Source: Oleiagrimonas citrea (GTDB lineage Bacteria; Pseudomonadota; Gammaproteobacteria; Xanthomonadales; Rhodanobacteraceae). Taken from it: 64,000 bases of DNA. Under the pieces are notes generated by a model, which saw nothing but the letters and a program-made list of their open reading frames with translations, was not told the origin of the DNA and made no database searches. Of this stretch, positions 44,084 to 52,225 are shown one piece after another. The stretch lies in NCBI RefSeq assembly GCF_012395255.1, contig NZ_JAAZQD010000002.1:310001-374000 (forward strand). The letters are read 5' to 3'. Numbering within the stretch: the stretch's first letter is position 1; each line of letters starts with the position of its first letter. The position numbers and the translations under genes were made by a program.

Positions 44084-45496
44084 ATGAGCGGATTGATCGA
44101 ATACCGGGGCCGTGGCGCCGTCACGCCGATCGAGGCCGTCGACCGCCAGAGTATCGCCGCCTGCCGACGCCGACTGGGCGCCGCGGCGCGCCGCTGGCTG
44201 GATGCCTCCGGATTCGAGCCTTCGCGCGGCAGCGCCGTGCTGATTCCCGACGACAAGAACGGCCTAGCGCGCGTGCTGGTTGGCGTCGACCCGCAGCAGC
44301 CACTGGCGGCCCTCGCCGGCCTGCCGCAGCAGCTGCCCGCCGGCCGTTACCGGCTGGCCGAGGAAGGCGTTGCGCTGGACCCGCAGCTCGCGGCGCTGGG
44401 CTGGGCGCTGGGCGCGTACCGCTTCGACCGCTACCGCAAGAGCGCCGCGGTGCCGGCGCAGCTGGTGGTCTCGCGCGCCGATCTGAACGTGCTGAAGCCG
44501 CAGATCGAAGCTGTCGGCCTGGTGCGCGATCTGGTCAACACGCCGACCGAGGACATGGGGCCGGAGCAGATCGCGCAGACCATCAAGGAGATGGCGCGCA
44601 CGCATCGCGCACGGGTCAAGGAATGGGTCGGCGACGCGCTGCTGAAGGCCAATTTCCCGACCATCCACGCGGTCGGCCGCGCCAGCCACCGTCCGCCGCG
44701 CCTGGTCGAGATGACCTGGGGCAAGGCCACTGACCCGAAACTGGTGCTGATCGGCAAGGGCGTGTGCTTCGACACAGGCGGTCTGGACCTGAAGCCATCC
44801 GCCGGGATGCGCTGGATGAAGAAGGACATGGGCGGCTCGGCGCACGCCATCGCCCTGGCCAGCCTGGTGATGGCGGCCAAGCTGCCGGTGCATCTGACGT
44901 TGCTGGTTCCGACCGTGGAGAACTCGGTGTCCGGCAACGCCCTGCGCCCCGGCGACGTGGTGCGCACACGCGCCGGCCACACGGTGGAGATCGACAACAC
45001 CGACGCCGAGGGCCGCCTGATCCTGTGCGACGCGCTGGCCTATGCCGGCGAACAGGAGCCGGACCTGCTCGTCGACTTCGCCACCCTGACCGGCGCCGCG
45101 CGCGTGGCGCTGGGGCCGGACCTGCCGGCGCTGTTCACCAATCGCGAGCCGCTGGCGTCGGGTGTGCTGGAAGCCGCCGAGGCCACCCACGACCCGATGT
45201 GGCGACTGCCGCTGTGGCGGCCGTACCACAGCATGCTGAGTTCGTATCTGGCCGACTTCGCCAATTCCGGCGCCTCGCGTCACGCCGGCGCGATCACCGC
45301 CGCGCTGTACCTGGAGCGCTTCGTGCCCGAGGCCACGCCCTGGATGCACGTCGACGTCTATGCCTGGAACGACAGCCATCGCCCGGGCCGCCCGCGCGGC
45401 GGCGAGGCGCAGAGCCTGCGCGCCTTCTTCGCCTTCCTGCAGAAGCGTTACAGCAAGGCCCACCGCGCCAGCAAACCGCGCAAGCGCAAGGACTGA
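44084..45496 (+). CDS. Leucyl aminopeptidase family (M17)
   Basis: 470 residues. The M17 metal site and signature are present: LVLIGKGVCFDTGGLDLKP, MKKDMGGSAHAIALA and NTDAEGRLILCDALAYA. The enzyme removes N-terminal amino acids using two divalent metals, normally as a cytosolic hexamer. The N-terminal domain is shorter and less similar than in PepA, and the C-terminal tail is basic (KAHRASKPRKRKD). AAGGAG precedes ATG 44084. Confidence 0.92.
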   Translation: MSGLIEYRGRGAVTPIEAVDRQSIAACRRRLGAAARRWLDASGFEPSRGSAVLIPDDKNGLARVLVGVDPQQPLAALAGLPQQLPAGRYRLAEEGVALDPQLAALGWALGAYRFDRYRKSAAVPAQLVVSRADLNVLKPQIEAVGLVRDLVNTPTEDMGPEQIAQTIKEMARTHRARVKEWVGDALLKANFPTIHAVGRASHRPPRLVEMTWGKATDPKLVLIGKGVCFDTGGLDLKPSAGMRWMKKDMGGSAHAIALASLVMAAKLPVHLTLLVPTVENSVSGNALRPGDVVRTRAGHTVEIDNTDAEGRLILCDALAYAGEQEPDLLVDFATLTGAARVALGPDLPALFTNREPLASGVLEAAEATHDPMWRLPLWRPYHSMLSSYLADFANSGASRHAGAITAALYLERFVPEATPWMHVDVYAWNDSHRPGRPRGGEAQSLRAFFAFLQKRYSKAHRASKPRKRKD

Positions 45497-45614
45497 CGCC
45501 GCACTGCGCATGCGGACGTCGTACCATCGGCGTCCGCGTGACATGCGGCACGCGCTTGCGCACGGTGCGAGGGCGGGGATACTGTCAGCTTCTCCCGTCA
45601 TGGCAGAGGCTCCG

Positions 45615-46490
45615 ATGATCCGGTTGCTGCCGTTGCTGCTGGTTCTGCTCACCGCACCGACATTCGCCTCCGGCGCACGCGCCGATGCGCACGCCACCGT
45701 GCCCTCACCGCCGCAGGTCTGCACACCGGCCTGGTATCACTGGGTCGACCGCAATGTGTCCACCCGCGATGCGCAGCAGCACGGCCCGGACGTGGGGTCG
45801 CCGGAGTGGCAATCGGCGCTGGAATTCCGACTCGGACTGCGCGGCAATGCCAACCTGCCCGCGCGCGGCAGCAAAGCCTGGTGCCAAGCCATCGACGCCC
45901 GCGTGCGCCAGCGCATCGCCACCCCCAAGATCGCCACCACGAAAGACGCGAAGCACGTGTCGAACGGCCCCTCCTTCGATTGCGCCAAGGTGCAGCCGGG
46001 CAGCATCGAGGCGCTGATCTGCCGGGAACCGGCGCTGTCCGATCTGGACCGCAAGCTGACCTTCCTCTACACCGCCGCCTCGAACAAGGTCGATGCGCGC
46101 ATGCAGGCGCAGCTGCGCGCCGAGCAACGCGGCTGGATCAAGGGCCGCGACGACTGCTGGAAGAGCGACGACCGACCCAGCTGCGTGCGCAGCGCCTACC
46201 TGCAGCGCATCGCCGAGCTGGAAGCGCGCTATCGACTGGTGCCGTCCAAGGGACCGCAGACCTACGCCTGCGATGGCCAGCGCGCCAACAATGTCGTGGT
46301 GACGTTCTTCGAGACGCGGCCGCGCACGCTGATCGCCGAACGTGGCGACCAGACATCGCTGATGTTCGCCGAGTCTCCCGAGATCTACCGGGGACGCAAC
46401 GAACGCATCGTCCTGCGCGATGGCCGCATGACCCTGGTCTGGGGCCACGGCGCTGCGCCGATGCACTGCGAGATCGTCCCGCCACGCTGA
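45615..46490 (+). CDS. Exported LprI-MliC fusion, putative lysozyme inhibitor
   Basis: 291 residues with a signal peptide. Residues ~115-200 match the LprI/DUF1311 domain (FDCAKVQPGSIEALICREPA, QRGWIKGRDDCWKSD, SCVRSAYLQRIAELEARYRL) and residues ~205-290 match MliC (YACDGQRANNVVVTFFETRP, RIVLRDGRMTLVWGHGAAPMHCE). MliC blocks C-type lysozyme by inserting a loop into its active site; LprI proteins have a related role. The ~90-residue stretch before them is unassigned. Probably periplasmic protection against host or predator lysozyme. An ATG five codons upstream is also possible. Confidence 0.85.
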   Translation: MIRLLPLLLVLLTAPTFASGARADAHATVPSPPQVCTPAWYHWVDRNVSTRDAQQHGPDVGSPEWQSALEFRLGLRGNANLPARGSKAWCQAIDARVRQRIATPKIATTKDAKHVSNGPSFDCAKVQPGSIEALICREPALSDLDRKLTFLYTAASNKVDARMQAQLRAEQRGWIKGRDDCWKSDDRPSCVRSAYLQRIAELEARYRLVPSKGPQTYACDGQRANNVVVTFFETRPRTLIAERGDQTSLMFAESPEIYRGRNERIVLRDGRMTLVWGHGAAPMHCEIVPPR

Positions 46491-46524
46491 ATCGACCGCG
46501 CGCAACGGCCACAAGGAACCCGCC

Positions 46525-46710
46525 ATGACCAGAACCGTCCGTCTGCACTGCATCGACCGCGCGCCACCGGCAAGCCTCTGGGCACGGAACTGAATATCGT
46601 CCAGGAGGGGCGGCCCGACGCGATCCCAGTCGAGACCGGCTATCTGGGCGGGCAGGAATCGCTGACGCTGCTGGCACCTGGTCGAACCCGATATTCCGGA
46701 CGGCACACCG
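46525..46710 (+). pseudogene. Frameshifted small gene of unknown function
   Basis: AAGGA and ATG 46525 start MTRTVRLHCIDRA, but this frame stops within about 22 codons. A frame change near 46563 restores a coherent reading: ATGKPLGTELNIVQEGRPDA then IPVETGYLGGQESLTLLAPG. Joining the two halves gives a plausible ORF, so a one-base indel, or a sequencing error, has broken it. Family not recognised. Confidence 0.4.
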
Positions 46711-46760
46711 TCCTGACCGCGTACACTCGACCGCAAAGCCATCGCCCGTCACGAAACGCC

Positions 46761-47015
46761 ATGAGTCCGATCACGTTTTCACGCGAAGAAAAGGACCGAA
46801 TCATTGGTCGCATCAAGCGCTATTTCTCCGAGGAACTGGATCAGGAGATCGGGCAGTTCGATGCCGAGTTCCTGCTCGACTTCTTCGCCGAGGACATCGG
46901 CGCCTACTTCTACAATCGCGGCCTGTACGATGCGCAGACGGCCCTGTCGGCGCGCCTCGACGATGTGCAGGACGCGATCGGACAACTGGAACGACCGACC
47001 GAATTCAGGAAATAG
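46761..47015 (+). CDS. DUF2164 family protein
   Basis: 84 residues, soluble and acidic: TFSREEKDRIIGRIKRYFSE, then FDAEFLLDFFAEDIGAYFYN and RGLYDAQ, closely matching DUF2164. Unknown function. It precedes a DUF2726 gene on the same strand, 56 bases away. Confidence 0.88.
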   Translation: MSPITFSREEKDRIIGRIKRYFSEELDQEIGQFDAEFLLDFFAEDIGAYFYNRGLYDAQTALSARLDDVQDAIGQLERPTEFRK

Positions 47016-47071
47016 CCGCACGATCTTCCCGCTTGGGAACACGACGGCGCGGCCAAAGGAGTGACCAAGCC

Positions 47072-47623
47072 ATGTTGACGTCCCCGATCCTGCTTGTTGC
47101 CATCGTGCTGATCGCACTGATCGCGCTGACGTATTTCAAGCGTGTCGCGAGCGGCTCGGTGGGACTTCCCTACCGAGCACGCAAGACACTGTTCTCCCCG
47201 GCGGAGCGCTCGTTTCTCGGCCTGCTCGATGCCGCCGTCGGCAGGGATTACCGCGTGTTCGGCAAAGTGCGCATCGCGGACATCGCCGCGGTGCGCAGCG
47301 GCCTGAGCGCATCGGCTCGGCAGGCCGCCCTGAACCGGATCGCCTTCAAGCATTTCGATTACGTGGTGTGCCGCGCGGACGATCTCTCGGTCGTCTGCGC
47401 GGTGGAACTCGATGACGCCTCGCACAACCGTGCGCGTGCGCGCCGGCGCGACCGATTGGTCGCGGATGTATGCGACGTGATCGAGCTTCCGCTGCTGAAC
47501 GTTCCGGCGCGGCACGGCTATGCACTGCCGGAATTGCGCGAGCGCTTCCGTTCCTGCATCACGCCCGCATCGACGGTGACATCGAAGGATGCGCCTCACC
47601 CCGTATCGCCGCTCGCCCCCTGA
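47072..47623 (+). CDS. Membrane-anchored DUF2726 protein
   Basis: 183 residues: one membrane helix (ILLVAIVLIALIALTYF) then a DUF2726 domain (LFSPAERSFLGLLDAAVG, YRVFGKVRIADI, FKHFDYVVCRADDLSVVCAVELDDASH). DUF2726 is a restriction-endonuclease-like fold found with nucleases and topoisomerase-type zinc fingers; the D...ELDD pattern is compatible but activity is unproven. AAAGGAG precedes the ATG. Confidence 0.83.
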   Translation: MLTSPILLVAIVLIALIALTYFKRVASGSVGLPYRARKTLFSPAERSFLGLLDAAVGRDYRVFGKVRIADIAAVRSGLSASARQAALNRIAFKHFDYVVCRADDLSVVCAVELDDASHNRARARRRDRLVADVCDVIELPLLNVPARHGYALPELRERFRSCITPASTVTSKDAPHPVSPLAP

Positions 47624-47719
47624 AAAGACAGGTCCGGTCCAGTTAGCATCGCCCCACCGTCCTTGCGCGATAATGGGACGCAGAAATCCCGCACTGCCCT
47701 CTCGCCTCGGAATCGCTGC

Positions 47720-48934
47720 ATGACCCTATCCTCGACTTCCTCCGCGTCGCCGGACGACGCGGCCGGAGGCATTTCCGCCGGCCTGACCGTACTGCTCGCT
47801 GCCGCCTGCGGTCTGCTGGTGGCGAACCTGTACTACGCGCAGCCGCTGGTCGGTCCGATCCATCGCGCCTTGGGACTGTCTGCCGAGGCCGCCGGCCTGA
47901 TCGTGACCCTGACCCAGGCCGGCTACGGCATCGGCCTGCTGTTCATCGTGCCGCTCGGCGACCGGCTGGAGAACCGCCGCCTGGTCGTCGGCCTGGTACT
48001 GCTGTGCGCGCTGGCCTCGCTCGCCGCTGCCTTCGCGCAGGGACCGGACACCTATCTGATTGCCGCGATGCTGATCGGCATCTGCGCGGTCGGCGCTCAG
48101 GTGCTGGTGCCCTACGCCGCGCATCTCGCTCCGGAGCAGCGGCGCGGGCAGGTCGTCGGCAATGTGGTCAGCGGCATCATGCTGGGCATCATGTTCGCGC
48201 GCCCGCTGGCGAGCTTTCTCACCGACGCGTTCGGCTGGCGCGCCGTGTTCTTCCTGGCCACAGCGCTGATGGCGGCGCTGGCCGCGCTACTGCGGTGGCG
48301 CATGCCACCGCGTCACGCGCACGAACAGACGATGAGCTACGCGGCGTTGCTGGCCTCGCTGCCGGGTCTGATGCGCGACACGCCGGTGTTGCGCCGGCGC
48401 GCGCTGTACCACGCGGGCCTGTTCGGCGCATTCAGCCTGTTCTGGACCGCCGTGCCCCTGCAGCTGGCGGACACGTTCGGACTGTCGCAGAACGGCATCG
48501 CCGTGTTCGCGCTAGTCGGCGTCGCCGGGGCGATCTCCGCGCCCATCGCCGGGCGCATCGCCGACCGTGGCTGGAGCCATGGCGCCACGGCACTGGCCAT
48601 CCTCGGCGCCATGCTGGCGCTGGCGCTGTCCTACGTCGGCCATGTCGCCGGCGATCTGCGCTTGGTGACGCTGGCCGCGGCCGGCGTGCTTCTCGATTTC
48701 AGCGTGACCGCGAACCTGGTGCTGGGCCAGCGCGCCATCTACAGCCTCGGCGCGGCGGAGCGCGGACGCCTCAACGGCCTGTTCATGGCTACTTTCTTCG
48801 TCGGCGGCGCGGTTGGATCGGCACTGGGCGGCTGGGCCTATGCGCATGGCGGCTGGCCGCTTACCCTTGCCGCCGGTCTGATCCTGCCCGGATTGTCGCT
48901 GCTGTATTTCCTGACCGAACGCCGACCGCGCTGA
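47720..48934 (+). CDS. MFS transporter
   Basis: 404 residues with about twelve membrane helices. The loop 2-3 motif GDRLENRR is the MFS G-D-R signature, repeated in degraded form as GRIADRG between helices 8 and 9. It resembles the arabinose-efflux/YnfM-type branch that exports small molecules. It is convergent with the next MFS gene. Substrate unknown. Confidence 0.88.
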   Translation: MTLSSTSSASPDDAAGGISAGLTVLLAAACGLLVANLYYAQPLVGPIHRALGLSAEAAGLIVTLTQAGYGIGLLFIVPLGDRLENRRLVVGLVLLCALASLAAAFAQGPDTYLIAAMLIGICAVGAQVLVPYAAHLAPEQRRGQVVGNVVSGIMLGIMFARPLASFLTDAFGWRAVFFLATALMAALAALLRWRMPPRHAHEQTMSYAALLASLPGLMRDTPVLRRRALYHAGLFGAFSLFWTAVPLQLADTFGLSQNGIAVFALVGVAGAISAPIAGRIADRGWSHGATALAILGAMLALALSYVGHVAGDLRLVTLAAAGVLLDFSVTANLVLGQRAIYSLGAAERGRLNGLFMATFFVGGAVGSALGGWAYAHGGWPLTLAAGLILPGLSLLYFLTERRPR

Positions 48935-48952
48935 CGAAGCGGGCGGAACGCG

Positions 48953-50212
48953 TCACCCGTGCCGCGCCGGACGCGGCGCGCCCGGCTGGTGCGCTGGGTG
49001 GCGGTATTCGGGCACGAACAGCACGATCACCGCGGCCAGCACGACACATGCCGGGACCGTCAGCAGCGCCACCCGCAGGTCACCACCGGCCAGGCTCTCC
49101 AGATCACCGACCAGCGGCTGGAAAATCAGCGCGCCACCGATGCCGATCATGTTGACGAAGGCGACCACGGTGCCGACGCGGCGGTTGTCCTGCCCCTCCT
49201 TGGCCATCACGAAGGTCAGCATCTGCAGGCCACCGAAGAAACCGCCCGCGAACAGCAGCGCGCCCAGTTGCCACTCGGTCAGCGCAGGCAGATAGAGCGC
49301 TCCGGCATAGGCCGCGCCGGTCAGCACCGCCCCGGCGAACACCAGATACTTGCGATGGCCGAGCCGGTCGGAGAGCCAGCCACCTGCGACGCTGCCGCAG
49401 GCGATGCCCCAGAAGATCGTCGACACCACAGTCTCGGCTCGCACCGGGGTCAGTCCGCGGTCGCGGACCAGTTCGGTCACGCCCCACAGCCCGCCGTAGA
49501 CGTTCACCGGCATGTAGTACAGCAGTCCGACCACGGCGATGCCCCAGGTCCGCGCGTCGCCGAACACGGCCCGCAGGCTGTCGCGCACATGGGCGGCCGC
49601 ACCGGACGCCTTCGGCCCGGATGCCGGCGACGCTGGTTCGCGCAGGAACAGTGCGGCCAGCAGACAGATCACGAAGCCGCCGCATGCAGTGGCAATGAAC
49701 ACCGCGCGCCAGCCCACGTGATCGATCAGCCCCGACAGGGCAACACCGCCGATCGCCGTGCCCAGCATGCCGATCGCGTTGACGCTGCCCGACAGCAGTG
49801 CGAAGCGTTCCGGCGCGAACCAGTGGTTGACCAGCCACAGCGCCGAGACGAAGGCGAACGACGCGCCGAAACCCATCAGCACGCGGCCCGCGCCACCGAT
49901 CCACGGCTGCGCAGTCAGCGCGAACATCAGCACGCCGCTCGCGCAGAGCGCGCTGCCCAGCAGCACGAAACGACGTGCGCCATAACGGTCCAGCAGCAAT
50001 CCCACCACGATCTGCATCGGCGCGTAGATCCAGAAGAACAGACTCGCCACGGTGCCGAAACCTGCATCCGAAAGACCGTAGAAGCGCTCGATTGCATCCG
50101 TGGCCAGACTGGGTTCGATGCGCACCACGAATTCGAAAAGAAAGAACAATGCGGCGATCGCGAATGCGATCCAGGCAGCCGTGGCGGGCGACCACGAGCG
50201 GGACATAGTCAT
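48953..50212 (-). CDS. MFS transporter
   Basis: 419 residues with twelve membrane helices. Loop 2-3 reads LLLDRYGARRF, the MFS motif, and a central basic loop splits the halves. The opening FEFVVRIEPSLATDAIERFYGLSDAGFG is like the anion:cation/OPA-type symporters. It lies eight bases downstream of the diguanylate cyclase gene on the same strand, so the pair is likely co-transcribed. Substrate unknown. Confidence 0.88.
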   Translation of the reverse strand: MTMSRSWSPATAAWIAFAIAALFFLFEFVVRIEPSLATDAIERFYGLSDAGFGTVASLFFWIYAPMQIVVGLLLDRYGARRFVLLGSALCASGVLMFALTAQPWIGGAGRVLMGFGASFAFVSALWLVNHWFAPERFALLSGSVNAIGMLGTAIGGVALSGLIDHVGWRAVFIATACGGFVICLLAALFLREPASPASGPKASGAAAHVRDSLRAVFGDARTWGIAVVGLLYYMPVNVYGGLWGVTELVRDRGLTPVRAETVVSTIFWGIACGSVAGGWLSDRLGHRKYLVFAGAVLTGAAYAGALYLPALTEWQLGALLFAGGFFGGLQMLTFVMAKEGQDNRRVGTVVAFVNMIGIGGALIFQPLVGDLESLAGGDLRVALLTVPACVVLAAVIVLFVPEYRHPAHQPGAPRPARHG

Positions 50213-50220
50213 GCGGAATC

Positions 50221-51486
50221 CTAACGTGCGCGATGACGCGCTTTATGGGTGTAGAGCGCCGCGTCTGCGACTTCGATCAGCGTCGTCGCATCGCGACCGT
50301 CTTCCGGCGCGGCCGCAACGCCGGCGCTGACGCCGGGATAGGAAGGCTCACGCGCGGCCACGTCGTGAACGGCCTGCACGATGCGACGCGCGATCACCTC
50401 GGCCTGTTTCTTGCCGGTGCGCGGCAGCAGCGCGATGAATTCGTCACCGCCGTAGCGGCCCAGATGATCGCCTTCGCGCAGCAGCCCCCGCACCTTTTCC
50501 ACGACCCAACGCAGTGCGCGATCGCCGGCAGTATGGCCGAAGCGGTCGTTGATGGCCTTGAAGTGATCCAGGTCGAGCACGAACAGACTCAACGGCTGCT
50601 GCGTACGCAGACAGGATTCCAGCTCGGTCTCCAGCAGCGCCAGCACCGCACGCCGATTGAGCGCGCCGGTCAGCGGATCCTCCGCGGCCTCGGTGACCAG
50701 GGATTGCCGCGTGACTTCCCAATTCTCCGCCATCTCGTTGAAACAGGTGGCCAGTGCGGCCAGCTCGTCCTGTCCCTCCACCGGCACGCGCACGCCGGTT
50801 CGACCGGCACCGATCTCGCGCGACGCGCCGACCAGCTGCCGTATCGGGCGCAACAGCGAATACAGGAAGGCGCCGGCCAGCGCGATCGCTGCCGTCAGCG
50901 TCAGCACCCAACCCCAGACCAGCCACCACAACTGGCGGTGGCGCTGCGCCGCGGCGCGCGTGTACCGTGCTTCGATCACGAACGACAAGTGCTGGCGTGC
51001 CGTGGATACGTCGTGAATGGCGCGCTCCAGCTCCTCGCGCGTATGCGCCAGGCCGTCCTGCGGAAGGCTGCCGCGCGTGGTGCGCACCAGCTCGACAAGG
51101 CGCCGCACGGCCGGACGCGCCTGCATCCAGGCATGCTGCGCATCGTCCATCACGGCGAGCGGAAGATCCTGCTTGTCCGCGCCGACGCGCAAACCGGAGA
51201 AGCTCTTGTCGATGCTGTCGGTCAGGCCGGAAAAATCCGGTGCGGACTGATTCGATTCAGCCAGCAATTCATCGACCAGCGCGCGCTGCAGGTAATGCTC
51301 CAGGGTGGTCAGCGGCAGCAGCGTGTGCACGGACTCCTCGACCGATTCGCGAAAGGCCATCTCCTGCTCGTTGAGCACGACCATGCTGACCGCGCTCAGC
51401 ACCGCCATCGGCAACAGCAGCAGCGCGACAATCATCGCCACCCGCTGACCAACCGACCATTTCCGCAACTGACGTCCCAGTCTCAT
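50221..51486 (-). CDS. Membrane diguanylate cyclase with HAMP domain
   Basis: 421 residues: first membrane helix (VAMIVALLLLPMAVLSAVSMVV), a periplasmic helical sensor of ~150 residues, second helix (LVWGWVLTLTAAIALAGAFLY), HAMP (RPIRQLVGASREIGAGRTGVR) and GGDEF domain. The signature is YGGDEF with I-site REGD five residues before it. DLDHFKAINDRFGHTAGD holds the metal and nucleotide residues. Active synthesis of c-di-GMP in response to a periplasmic cue is predicted. ATG 51486 is preferred; the frame remains open upstream. Confidence 0.92.
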   Translation of the reverse strand: MRLGRQLRKWSVGQRVAMIVALLLLPMAVLSAVSMVVLNEQEMAFRESVEESVHTLLPLTTLEHYLQRALVDELLAESNQSAPDFSGLTDSIDKSFSGLRVGADKQDLPLAVMDDAQHAWMQARPAVRRLVELVRTTRGSLPQDGLAHTREELERAIHDVSTARQHLSFVIEARYTRAAAQRHRQLWWLVWGWVLTLTAAIALAGAFLYSLLRPIRQLVGASREIGAGRTGVRVPVEGQDELAALATCFNEMAENWEVTRQSLVTEAAEDPLTGALNRRAVLALLETELESCLRTQQPLSLFVLDLDHFKAINDRFGHTAGDRALRWVVEKVRGLLREGDHLGRYGGDEFIALLPRTGKKQAEVIARRIVQAVHDVAAREPSYPGVSAGVAAAPEDGRDATTLIEVADAALYTHKARHRAR

Positions 51487-51674
51487 CGTCTGTGCTGAAC
51501 TCCTGTTGTCGTCATGACTGCGCACGCTTACGCCGTGCGCACGGACCGATGATAACCGCAGCTCGGCCCGTCAGCAGTGCGGCGCGCATATGCATCGATG
51601 CCATGGCCGGAAACGGCGCGTCGACGACGCGTATCGCCGCCATGCTTGTCGCACCACTTCAATGGAGACATGCC

Positions 51675-52148
51675 ATGGCCCCTTTTCGCCTCAGCGGCCT
51701 CGACCCCACACCGTTCGCTCCGCTCTTCGCGCTGCCCGATGCCGAGTTGGCGCGCAGAAACATGGTGCGCATGTTCGCGGATAGCGACTCGGGCTATCCG
51801 TGCCGCGTCAGCCTGGAGGATGCCGCCATCGGCGACGAATTGCTGCTCCTCCCGTTCGAGCACCTTCCCGAAGCCTCGCCCTACCGTTCCTCGGGGCCCG
51901 TCTTCGTCCGGCGTCACGCAAAGCAGCGCGTGCTGGCACCCGGCGAGGTACCGCCCTATGTCACGCGCCGGATGATCTCGCTGCGCGTGTACGACACCAC
52001 GCACCGGATGATCGACGCGCATGTCCTGGAAGGTCCGGAAGTGGCTGCGTGCATGACGCAAGCATTCGCCCACCCACACGCTGCGTACATGCACCTGCAC
52101 AATGCCCGGCGCGGCTGTTTTTCGTGCCGGGTCGATCGTGCTTCCTGA
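51675..52148 (+). CDS. DUF1203 family protein
   Basis: 157 residues with the family pattern YPCRVSLEDAAIGDELLLLPFEH, SPYRSSGPVFVR and a C-terminal AYMHLHNARRGCFSCRVDR. Unknown function. ATG 51675 is preceded by TGGAGACATGCC. Cys/His pairs near the C-terminus may bind metal. Confidence 0.85.
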   Translation: MAPFRLSGLDPTPFAPLFALPDAELARRNMVRMFADSDSGYPCRVSLEDAAIGDELLLLPFEHLPEASPYRSSGPVFVRRHAKQRVLAPGEVPPYVTRRMISLRVYDTTHRMIDAHVLEGPEVAACMTQAFAHPHAAYMHLHNARRGCFSCRVDRAS

Positions 52149-52174
52149 ACACACACGACGGTCGCACATGAAAA

Positions 52175-52202
52175 AGGGGAAGGCCCGGAAGCCTTCCCCT
52201 TC
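52175..52202. terminator. Bidirectional terminator
   Basis: AGGGGAAGGC / GCCTTCCCCT: a ten-base stem following AAAAA and ending with TT, between the convergent DUF1203 and prc genes. Confidence 0.82.
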
Positions 52203-52225
52203 TCGATTTCAGCGTATCGCGCAGA

